Shown here in pieces: positions 1 through 4,938 of a stretch of 9,400 nt of DNA. A program made the position numbers and the translations under genes. Under the pieces are notes generated by a model, which saw only the letters and a program-made list of their open reading frames with translations, was not told where the DNA came from and did no database searches. The stretch comes from Phycisphaerae bacterium (GTDB lineage Bacteria; Planctomycetota; Phycisphaerae; Sedimentisphaerales; Anaerobacaceae), in assembly GCA_030630315.1 (NCBI GenBank), contig DAOVNI010000037.1, positions 1-9,400 on the forward strand, written 5' to 3'. Position 1 is the first letter of the stretch. Each line of letters begins with the position of its first letter.

Positions 1-1
1 A

Positions 2-577
2 ATTCTCCTGACGGTCTATACGGCAAGGAAAGACACAAAAAGATTAGCCACAGAGAACACAGAGAAGAATGACGAAATGGATTCCCGCTTGCGCGGGAAT
101 GACATAAGGAGCGGGAATGACATAAAGAAGAGTATAGTCTTCGTCGTTATCGGATTGGTGGGATTAGCGCTGGGAGCTGAGATGGCCGTAGAGGGAGCTG
201 TGTTTATCGGTGGGCGAATAGGTTTGAGCAACGCTGTTATTGGCCTGACTATTATCGCGTTTGGTACTTCTCTGCCGGAGCTTGCAACATGTGTGGTAGC
301 TGCTATTAAGGGCCATCACGATATTTCCATTGGCACTTTGGTCGGCTCTAATATTTTTAATGCACTGCTTGCTCTTGGCGTTGCGGGAGTTATTCGGCCG
401 TTTGATGTCGTAAAACGTCTCGCAGCAGGCAGTGACTACTGGATTATGATTGCCGTTAGCGCCGCTTTCGCAGTTCTGGCCGTACTCGGCCGACGTGTCA
501 TCGGCCGAGCAGCCGGCATTATTCTGCTCTCCAGCTACCTCGCCTATATGGTGTATCTGTTTGCCTATGGCAGATAG
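2..577 (+). CDS. Na+/Ca2+ exchanger (CaCA/YrbG-like) family protein, C-terminal half, 5' end outside window
   Basis: Inner-membrane cation antiporter of the calcium/cation exchanger superfamily, which trades Ca2+ for Na+ (or H+). The visible part carries the second alpha-repeat: GLTIIAFGTSLPEL, with the ion-binding Glu of the TSLPE motif, followed by GTLVGSNIFNALLALG. About five hydrophobic segments surround it. An ATG at 77 could be taken as the start, but the frame is open without a stop to base 2 and begins with hydrophobic residues then TARKD, as expected for the end of the helix before the central loop. I therefore call this a 5'-truncated 191-residue fragment, not a 166-aa gene. The first alpha-repeat must lie upstream. 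The loop between the halves (codons at about 47-127) is made of repeat DNA: a 9-bp tandem, an 8-bp-stem hairpin and an 18-bp tandem. It ends 8 nt before the convergent HNH-AP2 gene. Family assignment is firm; ion specificity is not known. Confidence 0.85.
   Translation: MLLTVYTARKDTKRLATENTEKNDEMDSRLRGNDIRSGNDIKKSIVFVVIGLVGLALGAEMAVEGAVFIGGRIGLSNAVIGLTIIAFGTSLPELATCVVAAIKGHHDISIGTLVGSNIFNALLALGVAGVIRPFDVVKRLAAGSDYWIMIAVSAAFAVLAVLGRRVIGRAAGIILLSSYLAYMVYLFAYGR
49..66 (+). repeat. Two perfect 9-bp tandem units inside the exchanger linker
   Basis: The 9-mer CACAGAGAA occurs twice head to tail (49-57 and 58-66), in frame, giving the peptide TENTEK. Sequences of this kind are familiar as dispersed intergenic repeats; that comparison is from memory. 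Confidence 0.7.
81..128 (+). repeat. REP-like hairpin plus 18-bp tandem duplication within the exchanger linker
   Basis: ATTCCCGC (81-88) and GCGGGAAT (93-100) form a perfect 8-bp stem around a 4-nt loop. The right arm starts an 18-bp unit (93-110) that is repeated at 111-128 with 17 of 18 bases identical, giving GNDIRS then GNDIKK. The hairpin matches the widely dispersed palindromic element whose translation reads SRLRGND on one strand and SFPRKRES on the other (established from many bacterial genomes, recalled). Both the hairpin and the duplication keep the exchanger frame open. Confidence 0.8.
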
Positions 578-585
578 CCCTGCTC

Positions 586-1188
586 TCACTCTGCGTTTGC
601 ATCTCCGAAATTCGTAACCGCAAATTCGCCGTGATATTTGCGTGCCGCTGCGTCATAGGCCTTTGCGGCGTCGGTTTCATCCTTGAATAGCCCTAAGAAT
701 TTCTGTCTCCCATCGACCTGTATTCTTGCGCTCCATCGTCTGTCCCGGCCATAAAATGAAACGCCTTTATATTTTGATCGGCTCTTTACGTTTGGCTTTC
801 GTCTGTTACATGCATTCTGACTGCGAGTTGCCAGCCGCAGATTCGCTCTTCGATTGTCCAGCCCGTTATGGTTAATATGGTCGCAGAACTCGCCATTGCG
901 CGCTCTCGTAATTTCTCGGTGCATCCATATGACCTTTTGCTTGCCGCCTCTTTCCAGACGAACTCGCCGCGTCGCGTAAAACGTGCGCTGACCTTTTTGA
1001 GCCTGCCATTTGTGCTGGTTGAGGTGCTCGAACTCGTCCAGGTCAACTATGGCGTATTTACCTCGTGTTAAAGCTATCCTTCTGAATGCGTAGCCGTAAC
1101 GAATCCGCCGATACAAAAGCACGGGAAGGACTAACACGCGTTCAACCCAATTCGGGATGTTGACAACAAGCTGAATAATTCCCTCCAT
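586..1188 (-). CDS. HNH endonuclease / AP2 DNA-binding domain protein
   Basis: A 200-aa protein of the HNH-AP2 class, usually regarded as homing-endonuclease-like or mobile DNA-binding proteins. From about residue 37 it has the usual opening (RRIALTRGKYAIVDLDEFE, then HKWQA). The HNH core is WMHREI (about 88-93) followed by CDHINHNGLDNRRANLRLA (102-120). The AP2/ERF-like DNA-binding domain spans about 137-193 (YKGVSF, WSARI, FLGLFKDETDAAKAYDAAARKYHG). The first 35 residues are unusual: hydrophobic stretches separated by an Arg-rich turn (residues 27-30), not needed for either domain. The start at 1188 has no Shine-Dalgarno and lies 1 nt from a dispersed repeat (1190-1218), so the true start may be further in. 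It is not inside a recognisable intron or intein host, so it looks free-standing. Nuclease activity is inferred from the motif only. Confidence 0.85.
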   Translation of the reverse strand: MEGIIQLVVNIPNWVERVLVLPVLLYRRIRYGYAFRRIALTRGKYAIVDLDEFEHLNQHKWQAQKGQRTFYATRRVRLERGGKQKVIWMHREITRARNGEFCDHINHNGLDNRRANLRLATRSQNACNRRKPNVKSRSKYKGVSFYGRDRRWSARIQVDGRQKFLGLFKDETDAAKAYDAAARKYHGEFAVTNFGDANAE

Positions 1189-1189
1189 C

Positions 1190-1218
1190 TGTCATTCTGA
1201 ACGAAGTGAAGAATCTCC
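1190..1218. repeat. Dispersed hairpin repeat next to the HNH-AP2 start
   Basis: Contains ATTCT (1194-1198) and AGAAT (1210-1214) as a 5-bp stem around 11 nt. Read on the minus strand it begins GGAGATTCTTCACTTCG. This is a type seen again and again between genes in many bacterial assemblies (recalled, not searched). It occupies the place where the ribosome-binding site of the minus-strand gene starting at 1188 should be. Confidence 0.6.
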
Positions 1219-1221
1219 AAC

Positions 1222-1258
1222 CCCCAATCACCAGTTACCAATTAACCAATTAACTAAT
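1222..1258. repeat. Degenerate 7-8 bp tandem repeat (about 5 units)
   Basis: Three 7-bp units (1222-1228, 1229-1235, 1236-1242) are followed by two 8-bp units (1243-1250, 1251-1258). All fit a loose YAMCMAT/TAACYAAT theme, for example CCCCAAT, TACCAAT and TAACCAAT. The tract runs straight into the left end of the MITE-like element at 1255. It resembles the short tandemly repeated repetitive heptamers known from cyanobacteria. Confidence 0.5.
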
Positions 1259-1425
1259 TACTCAAACTGACCGTTTTTAGACCTATTTGTTGTATAAGTT
1301 CTTTTTTAACAAGAGGTTGCATTAAATTGCAAAATGCTTTATTTTTTGCTCAAACTTCAGCAAAAACCGTATTTCTGATGTTTCCGGGCACATTCAGCCA
1401 AAGAATCGGTCAGTTTGAGTAATTA
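1255..1425. mobile_element. Putative 171-bp MITE-like element with 19-bp terminal inverted repeats
   Basis: TAATTACTCAAACTGACCG at 1255-1273 is matched exactly by its reverse complement at 1407-1425. The outer 6 bases, TAATTA, are themselves a palindrome, so they could be a target-site duplication flanking 13-bp inverted repeats (CTCAAACTGACCG). The interior has no ORF, is AT-rich, and holds two hairpins: GCATT/AATGC (about 1319-1336) and TTTTTGCT/AGCAAAAA (1343-1366). A partial copy of the terminal sequence, CTCAAACTTCAGC, lies at 1349-1361. The structure is that of a non-autonomous transposable element. No transposase is present in the window, and a single copy cannot prove mobility. Confidence 0.5.
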
Positions 1426-1593
1426 ACTACTCACTATCCCCCTCTATAAAAGGATGAATATGCACAAATGAGTCGAAAATTAGCGATTTTTAGCGAACTT
1501 GATTTTTGGTAAGTCGTTGCTGTGTAAAGAATAAAAAAAATTTTCAAAAAATCGATTTTTGTTGCTAACTACCCGCACTTTTGATTGAAAATT

Positions 1594-1628
1594 ACGCCAA
1601 ATCTTGAATCTGAAATTTGAAATCCCAA
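1594..1628. repeat. Heptamer-phased degenerate tandem tract (5 units)
   Basis: Read in steps of seven from 1594, the units are alike: ACGCCAA, ATCTTGA, ATCTGAA (1608), ATTTGAA (1615) and ATCCCAA (1622). The consensus of the middle units is ATYTGAA. There is no coding context. Confidence 0.55.
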
Positions 1629-1662
1629 TTTCCCTACAGATTTGATTGATTTGCCCGCCCAA

Positions 1663-1683
1663 CTACGAACTACGAACCACGAA
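1663..1683 (+). repeat. Heptamer trimer CYACGAA x3
   Basis: Three 7-bp units: CTACGAA twice, then CCACGAA. A related trimer in the opposite orientation lies at 5906-5926, on the other side of the accessory gene block. Confidence 0.65.
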
Positions 1684-1754
1684 CTCGCTTGCGGTTTTGA
1701 CAACCAATCGGTAAAATGGTGCGGTGAGCGTCAGTTTGTGTGAAAAAACGGCTA

Positions 1755-1783
1755 TTGAAATATATTAGGTTTTGTGGTATTGT
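1755..1783 (+). promoter_or_regulatory. Candidate sigma-70-type promoter for the lipoprotein gene
   Basis: TTGAAA (1755-1760) and TATTGT (1778-1783) are separated by 17 nt. This is a reasonable -35/-10 pair about 50 nt upstream of the ATG at 1836. The region is AT-rich, so chance matches are easy. Confidence 0.35.
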
Positions 1784-1835
1784 AAATTATTTGTGTAAAA
1801 TTGAGTTCGGAAAAATTCTTTGAAAGGAGACCAGA

Positions 1836-1982
1836 ATGAATGGCAAAACGAAACGATTTAAGACAATCCTTCTCTTGGCAAGTCTCGTGGTGGTCGGGCT
1901 GATTGTGCTCAATGGCTGTAAGAAATCTGAGCCTCCCCCGCCTCCTGAGCCCAACGTGCCTGCCGCTGCGGCAATCGCGTAG
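1836..1982 (+). CDS. Small secreted lipoprotein (48 aa), function unknown
   Basis: Encodes a 48-residue peptide with a textbook lipoprotein signal. A basic N-terminus (MNGKTKRFKT) is followed by a hydrophobic core (ILLLASLVVVGLIVL) and the lipobox LNGC, with lipidation predicted at Cys28. Only 20 residues remain after the Cys: KKSEP, a run of five prolines, then an Ala-rich end. A good Shine-Dalgarno, AAGGAG (1824-1829), lies 6 nt before the ATG, and a promoter-like pair lies upstream. Short membrane-anchored Pro-rich tails of this type occur as tiny lipoproteins in several phyla. No function can be assigned, and it could be the stub of a longer lipoprotein. It is followed by 220 nt with no gene and a terminator-like hairpin at 2072-2104, so it is probably transcribed alone. 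Confidence 0.65.
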   Translation: MNGKTKRFKTILLLASLVVVGLIVLNGCKKSEPPPPPEPNVPAAAAIA

Positions 1983-2202
1983 ACCACCCGCCCCATAATT
2001 GCTCAGCCTGGGGCGACTTAGGATTGGTGAGAAAACGCAGGCCATTGTAAATCATCAGAAATGCGATTGGCAAGGGCCGTGAGCATACAACTTGCGGCCT
2101 TTTTACTCCGTTTTCCATTCCGTATTTACTGCACAAGGCCACGCTCTGGGCGGGCCTTTCCGGAGACCCTCCTACGGACGTTTGGATACTCCCTGTTTGT
2201 TT
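1983..2202. other. Gene-free stretch with two GC-rich hairpins
   Basis: Overlapping short ORFs here show no recognisable protein character. Two hairpins are visible: the terminator-like one at 2072-2104, and AAGGCC (2135-2140) with GGCCTT (2153-2158) around a 12-nt loop. A structured RNA cannot be excluded, but no known family was recognised. Confidence 0.5.
2072..2104 (+). terminator. Possible intrinsic terminator after the lipoprotein gene
   Basis: GGCCG (2075-2079) pairs with CGGCC (2095-2099). The stem extends through AAG/TTT with one G-U pair to 8 bp, closes a 15-nt loop and is followed by TTTTT (2100-2104). The loop is long and it lies 90 nt after the stop codon, so confidence is moderate. 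Confidence 0.45.
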
Positions 2203-2289
2203 ATGCAGTGGACATTGGTTGCCGTTATCACCGGTGGACTCATTATCAGCTTCAAAGACAAAAAGACAGAAAATGAGCAAGAGCAATAA
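2203..2289 (+). CDS. 28-aa single-helix membrane peptide or gene remnant
   Basis: From the ATG at 2203 this reads MQWTLVAVITGGLIISF and then a charged tail, KDKKTENEQEQ: one membrane helix and a hydrophilic end. There is no clear Shine-Dalgarno, and the frame stays open further upstream (to 2092) without good protein character. The tail and the bases after the stop resemble the end of the gene at 3056-3460. KTENEQEQ lines up with KAEDDQKQ, and 24 of 29 bases match from 2284 and 3455. It could be a real small membrane protein, or the surviving 3' end of a paralogue of the 3056 gene. The second seems at least as likely. Confidence 0.35.
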   Translation: MQWTLVAVITGGLIISFKDKKTENEQEQ

Positions 2290-2312
2290 GTAAGTCGAGA
2301 CGAGCCGGCGCG
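2284..2312 (+). repeat. Gene-tail repeat, copy 1 (matches 3455-3483)
   Basis: 29 nt starting in the last codon of the 28-aa ORF and covering its stop. It is identical at 24 positions to 3455-3483, including CAATAAGTAA at the start and CCGGCG near the end. Its core (2286-2301) fits the consensus ATAAGTAANTCRRGAC. Confidence 0.7.
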
Positions 2313-2361
2313 AATTATTAAAATCGTGCGGTGAAAAAATACCTTTTTGAAAGGAACTGAT

Positions 2362-2706
2362 ATGGATATAAAAGAATTTGTTTCTGACACGTTGAAACAA
2401 ATCATTGATGGAGTCGTGGATGCACAGGAATATGCGAAGAATAGGAAAGCAGTTGTGGCACCATATCACGACTATCAAAGGAACGTTGGTTTCGACGTTG
2501 CGGTTACTGTTGATGAAAGTAAGCAAAAAGAAGGTAAGGCCGGAATAACTGTATGGTCAGTAGGAGGCGGCGTAAGCGGTAAGACTGAATCGTCAAGTAG
2601 CACTGTAAGTCGTATTAAGTTTGAGATACCTATTGAATTACCTCAGGGTAGTGAGATGCCGCCGATACCTCGAGAAACTGGCCCCCGTGACCCAATGGAG
2701 ATGTGA
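2362..2706 (+). CDS. Trypco2-like domain protein (114 aa)
   Basis: A small soluble protein. It has an N-terminal amphipathic helix (MDIKEFVSDTLKQIIDGV, residues 1-18), a variable linker, and a beta-rich segment at about 43-93. In that segment VGFDVAVTV, then GKAGITVWSVGGGVSG, then VSRIKFEIPIEL follow the pattern of the trypsin-co-occurring domain trypco2. A Pro-rich tail ends it. Trypco domains were described as components of bacterial conflict systems, often beside trypsin-like peptidases; they also occur alone in many genomes, and their biochemical role is unknown. A TTG at 2347 in the same frame is ignored, because AAGGA at 2351-2355 lies 6 nt before the ATG at 2362. It is the first gene of a probable three-gene unit, with the next start 21 nt after its stop. 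No trypsin-like peptidase is in the window. The assignment rests on remembered family patterns. Confidence 0.65.
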   Translation: MDIKEFVSDTLKQIIDGVVDAQEYAKNRKAVVAPYHDYQRNVGFDVAVTVDESKQKEGKAGITVWSVGGGVSGKTESSSSTVSRIKFEIPIELPQGSEMPPIPRETGPRDPMEM

Positions 2707-2721
2707 TAAGTAATTCAGGAC
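2706..2721 (+). repeat. Gene-tail motif, short copy 2
   Basis: Overlaps the TGA stop (2704-2706) of the trypco2-like gene and fits ATAAGTAANTCRRGAC. The likeness to copies 1 and 3 ends here. The AGGA inside it (2717-2720) doubles as the Shine-Dalgarno of the next gene. Confidence 0.5.
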
Positions 2722-2727
2722 TCTAAT

Positions 2728-3042
2728 ATGTTTTTAGTAGTACTCGGTTACATATGTTACGCAATTCTTCTTTTTATCACGGTAGTATGGATGTTAGGTG
2801 TAAGGTATAAGACTGATGTAATTTATCCAACTATATTAGGGAGTATTTATTTCGTAACTTTAAGTATTATCTTTCCGTTAGCAGGAATTAACCATCTACA
2901 TCTTTTGTGGTTAATCCCGCTGGTTTATTTTATGACACTTCTTAATACCTATATTTGGGCTTATAGGATTCCTTTTGTAACTACCATATTGAGTTTTATC
3001 TGCGATACATATACGGCAATATTGAGGATAGGAAAAAGATAG
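2728..3042 (+). CDS. Uncharacterised small membrane protein (104 aa, 3-4 helices)
   Basis: Strongly hydrophobic throughout. Likely helices lie at about residues 3-24, 32-51 and 57-78, with a possible fourth at 80-97, and the C-terminus is short and basic (RIGKR). There is no signal-peptide cleavage site, no catalytic motif, and no family I recognise. AGGA (2717-2720) lies 7 nt before the ATG. The gene sits 21 nt after the trypco2-like gene and 13 nt before the next membrane protein, so the three are probably co-transcribed. It and its neighbours are visibly richer in A+T than the exchanger and corrinoid-activator genes, which fits acquisition by transfer. A partner or anchoring role for the soluble trypco2-like protein is possible but only inferred from the order of the genes. 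Confidence 0.6.
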   Translation: MFLVVLGYICYAILLFITVVWMLGVRYKTDVIYPTILGSIYFVTLSIIFPLAGINHLHLLWLIPLVYFMTLLNTYIWAYRIPFVTTILSFICDTYTAILRIGKR

Positions 3043-3055
3043 GGAGATTTGGAAA

Positions 3056-3460
3056 ATGTTTCGTACTTTTATACAGTGTGCCGCATTCTTGCAGGCGGTT
3101 ATATCAGCGGTTTTCTTAATTAAAGCAGGAATTAGCATATCTGTAAAAGATATGGCAGAACTGTCAACAACGAAATGGGGCTACAATTCGGCTGTTCTGA
3201 AGAACCTTACCCAACAAAGAGCTGATACAAGAGTCGGGTTTTCATTACTCCTGTTCAGCGTTGTTCTTCAATTCCTACACTGGCTATTACCATTCGGAAT
3301 TGATGACCTTGGAATAAATCGAAAAGGTGTAATCTTAGCTATTGTTGTTTCGATACCAATAGGGATTGTCGCATACAAACTTTCTCGTTATTTACAACAA
3401 AAGTCGTATACACAAGCAGAGAATATATTCAAAAAAGCGGAAGATGACCAAAAACAATAA
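3056..3460 (+). CDS. Uncharacterised membrane protein (134 aa, 3 helices)
   Basis: Helices lie at about residues 5-25, 60-79 and 90-108, followed by a charged, probably cytoplasmic tail with coiled-coil character (QQKSYTQAENIFKK, then AEDDQKQ). Between helices 1 and 2 is a hydrophilic stretch (KDMAELSTTKWGYN, then LTQQRADTRVGF) that looks like the most conserved part. I remember similar hypothetical proteins but no named family. The ATG follows GGGAG (3042-3046) at 9 nt, or GGAA (3051-3054) at 1 nt; either way this is the only sensible start. It is the last gene of the 2362-3460 unit. Its final codons and 3' flank are shared with the ORF ending at 2289, which points to duplication or exchange of gene ends. 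Function unknown. Confidence 0.6.
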   Translation: MFRTFIQCAAFLQAVISAVFLIKAGISISVKDMAELSTTKWGYNSAVLKNLTQQRADTRVGFSLLLFSVVLQFLHWLLPFGIDDLGINRKGVILAIVVSIPIGIVAYKLSRYLQQKSYTQAENIFKKAEDDQKQ

Positions 3461-3483
3461 GTAAATCGGGACAATCCGGCGGG
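3455..3483 (+). repeat. Gene-tail repeat, copy 3 (matches 2284-2312)
   Basis: 24 of 29 bases are identical to 2284-2312, and the core fits ATAAGTAANTCRRGAC (3457-3472). In this copy ATCC/GGAT (3474-3485) can form a 4-bp stem. Copy 1 cannot, so base pairing is probably not what is conserved. It is followed by about 62 nt of AT-rich leader and the AAAGGGG ribosome-binding site of the next gene. Confidence 0.7.
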
Positions 3484-3547
3484 ATGGACCAAAATAAATT
3501 GCTCTTAATTAAACAGAAATTAAAAACACGGTACTGAAAGGGGCATT

Positions 3548-4012
3548 ATGGAAGCGAAGGATAAGCTTGGATCTCTCCGATCATTGGCCCAGATACATCG
3601 AGGTCAATTCGATGAGAGACACCGTTATGAGTGGAAAATAATTTTTACAATTCTTTCATTCTACGTTTTGTCGGCTGCTCTTAGCTGCAAGAAGGGCACC
3701 GCTTTACCTACCGGCACTTGGTTTCACTGGACTGTATGGATTAGCTTCATTACTTTAGCTGCCCTATCCAGTGTATTCTTAGCTTTTATCCACGTTGCAA
3801 ATCACAAAAATATATCAATTGCTGAGAATGCAGAAAATGCTATGGAGCCCATCCTCAACGGAGAAGAGCATAATCTCGACCTTTTTAGTTACGGCAACTG
3901 GTGGCCCGGATGGAAAAAACTTTTCAGGGGCAGAACTTGGGCTTGGTTTTGGCAAACGGTCGTTTTGTTGCTTTTTGCTTTGAGTTGTGCTGTAGTTATC
4001 ACTTGTCACTAG
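3548..4012 (+). CDS. Uncharacterised membrane protein (154 aa, 3 helices)
   Basis: The soluble N-terminus (about 29 residues) holds LAQIHRGQFDERHRYEWK directly before the first helix. Helices lie at about 30-46, 60-81 and 131-152. The loop between the second and third helices has an Asn/Glu-rich part (HVANHKNISIAENAENAME) and a Trp/Gly-rich part (YGNWWPGWKK). The RYEWK motif just before the first helix is familiar from other small hypothetical membrane proteins, but I cannot name the family. AAAGGGG (3537-3543) lies 4 nt before the ATG. The gap of 87 nt after the previous gene, with a tail repeat in it, suggests a separate module, though read-through is possible. No enzyme motif is present. 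It could be a membrane partner in a conflict or stress system, a guess based only on the neighbourhood. Confidence 0.6.
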   Translation: MEAKDKLGSLRSLAQIHRGQFDERHRYEWKIIFTILSFYVLSAALSCKKGTALPTGTWFHWTVWISFITLAALSSVFLAFIHVANHKNISIAENAENAMEPILNGEEHNLDLFSYGNWWPGWKKLFRGRTWAWFWQTVVLLLFALSCAVVITCH

Positions 4013-4178
4013 CTAATAAGAGATACTCACGCCGCAGCTTGAGCGCAACGTCAAAATACGACCTCTAATAAATAAAAAAGTCAAAGCTGACCAAAACAAA
4101 TCTTGCAGTAGTAACCGGTATGGGTAGAATTTATAAATAATAAAATCTATTGAACAAAACTGTCAAAAATCAATATCA
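4013..4178. other. AT-rich intergenic spacer
   Basis: No ORF and no clear terminator or repeat. It is rich in TAATAA-type stretches and probably carries the promoter of the gene at 4179, but no -35/-10 pair stands out. Confidence 0.4.
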
Positions 4179-4781
4179 ATGAAATATCCACACTGGCAAT
4201 ATTACAAAAGTATACTGGGAGATCTTGAAGTTCTCTCTCAGTACGTTGAGATATCAACAGATAATTATACGACGCACAGCCTAGAGTTCACGAGACTTCT
4301 ACTTTCCGTTGGTTCTGAAATAGACGTAGTGGCAAAATTACTGTGCAAAGCAACAGGCCCGGAGGCTGGCGCCGACAATATTAGTAAATACCGAGAGATT
4401 CTTACGCGCAAATTCCCAGGTCTGCCCGAGGTGGAAGTTTCGCTTCCCAAATATTTAATTTCTTTAAAACCATGGTTTGATTGGCTTGAGAATAGAACTC
4501 CAGAATGGTGGAACTGTTACAATAAGGTAAAGCACGAAAGATCTCAGCACTTTCGTGAGGCCAACTTGGTGAATGTACTCCTTGCCACGTCAGGGCTATG
4601 TATCCTTGTTTCGTATTTATATTACGAAAACCTTCCCAATCTTGTCGGCATTACTCCCCTCTTTATGTTTCTGGATCAAAAATACAAAACAGGACATCCA
4701 AAAATACTGGTGAAAGGCGACTACATTTTGCCAGATTTTCAGGAAAGACAAGAAAGAAAAGACGTCCCCCCACCCGTATGA
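4179..4781 (+). CDS. HEPN-like uncharacterised protein (200 aa)
   Basis: A mainly helical protein without a membrane anchor. Conserved-looking features are an N-terminal helix pair (SLEFTRLLLSVGSEIDVVAK, residues 34-53), a middle YREIL segment (71-75), and a WW (110-111) followed by YNKVKHERSQHF (114-125) and a further helix, ANLVNVLLATSGLCILVSYLYY. The NKVKH and ER elements before a long helix recall HEPN-fold proteins, many of which are RNases or helpers in toxin-antitoxin and abortive-infection systems. However, the classical R-x4-6-H catalytic motif is not clearly present: R121 to H124 is only three residues. The call is thus fold-like resemblance only. The start has no Shine-Dalgarno, and 166 nt of AT-rich DNA precede it, so the gene may have its own promoter. 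The C-terminal 30 residues are charged and Pro-rich. Confidence 0.5.
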   Translation: MKYPHWQYYKSILGDLEVLSQYVEISTDNYTTHSLEFTRLLLSVGSEIDVVAKLLCKATGPEAGADNISKYREILTRKFPGLPEVEVSLPKYLISLKPWFDWLENRTPEWWNCYNKVKHERSQHFREANLVNVLLATSGLCILVSYLYYENLPNLVGITPLFMFLDQKYKTGHPKILVKGDYILPDFQERQERKDVPPPV

Positions 4782-4938
4782 CCTGTTTTTCTCTGGCCAT
4801 TACGAACTACAACCCCGGCCGGTTCGACAAAATTTGTTCTGAGCAGGTTAAATATTGCTTTTTGTGCGTAATTAAACTACAGTTGTTTGAAATTATGTGA
4901 TACGATCAAGCGATAGTCACATGTGGAGCGGAACGTAT

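Larger units (their letters stand above)
1426..1835. other. Gene-free AT-rich spacer before the lipoprotein gene
   Basis: No convincing ORF on either strand. It contains two heptamer-phased tracts (1594-1628 and 1663-1683), listed separately, and a 14-bp palindrome AAAAATCGATTTTT at 1547-1560. A candidate promoter lies at 1755-1783 and a Shine-Dalgarno at 1824-1829 for the gene starting at 1836. The 60-aa minus-strand ORF at 1480-1662 is low-complexity and crosses the palindrome. Confidence 0.6.

Noticed and set aside
77..577. A complete 166-aa exchanger gene starting at the ATG at 77
   Set aside because: The frame stays open to the left edge with hydrophobic then basic residues typical of a preceding helix end, and the first 18 residues are translated repeat. 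A partial gene is the better reading.
1222..1700. CRISPR array
   Set aside because: Repeat units are 7-8 bp and degenerate with no unique spacers; no cas gene is present.
1983..2202. Known structured RNA or riboswitch
   Set aside because: Two hairpins are visible, but no family signature was recognised and the surroundings do not point to a regulated metabolic gene.
1909..2526. 205-aa minus-strand ORF
   Set aside because: It lies across the lipoprotein, the terminator-like hairpin and the trypco2-like gene, shows no domain or regular helix pattern, and has no ribosome-binding site. Plus-strand genes explain this region better.
2289..3548. Integron gene-cassette array with attC sites
   Set aside because: Gene tails recur, but gaps of 13-21 nt are too short for attC sites, and no paired RYYYAAC/GTTRRRY core sites with folding arms were found. 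No integrase is in the window.
4598..4900. 100-aa plus-strand ORF overlapping the end of the HEPN-like gene
   Set aside because: Out-of-frame overlap with a better-supported gene, basic and low in structure, no Shine-Dalgarno.
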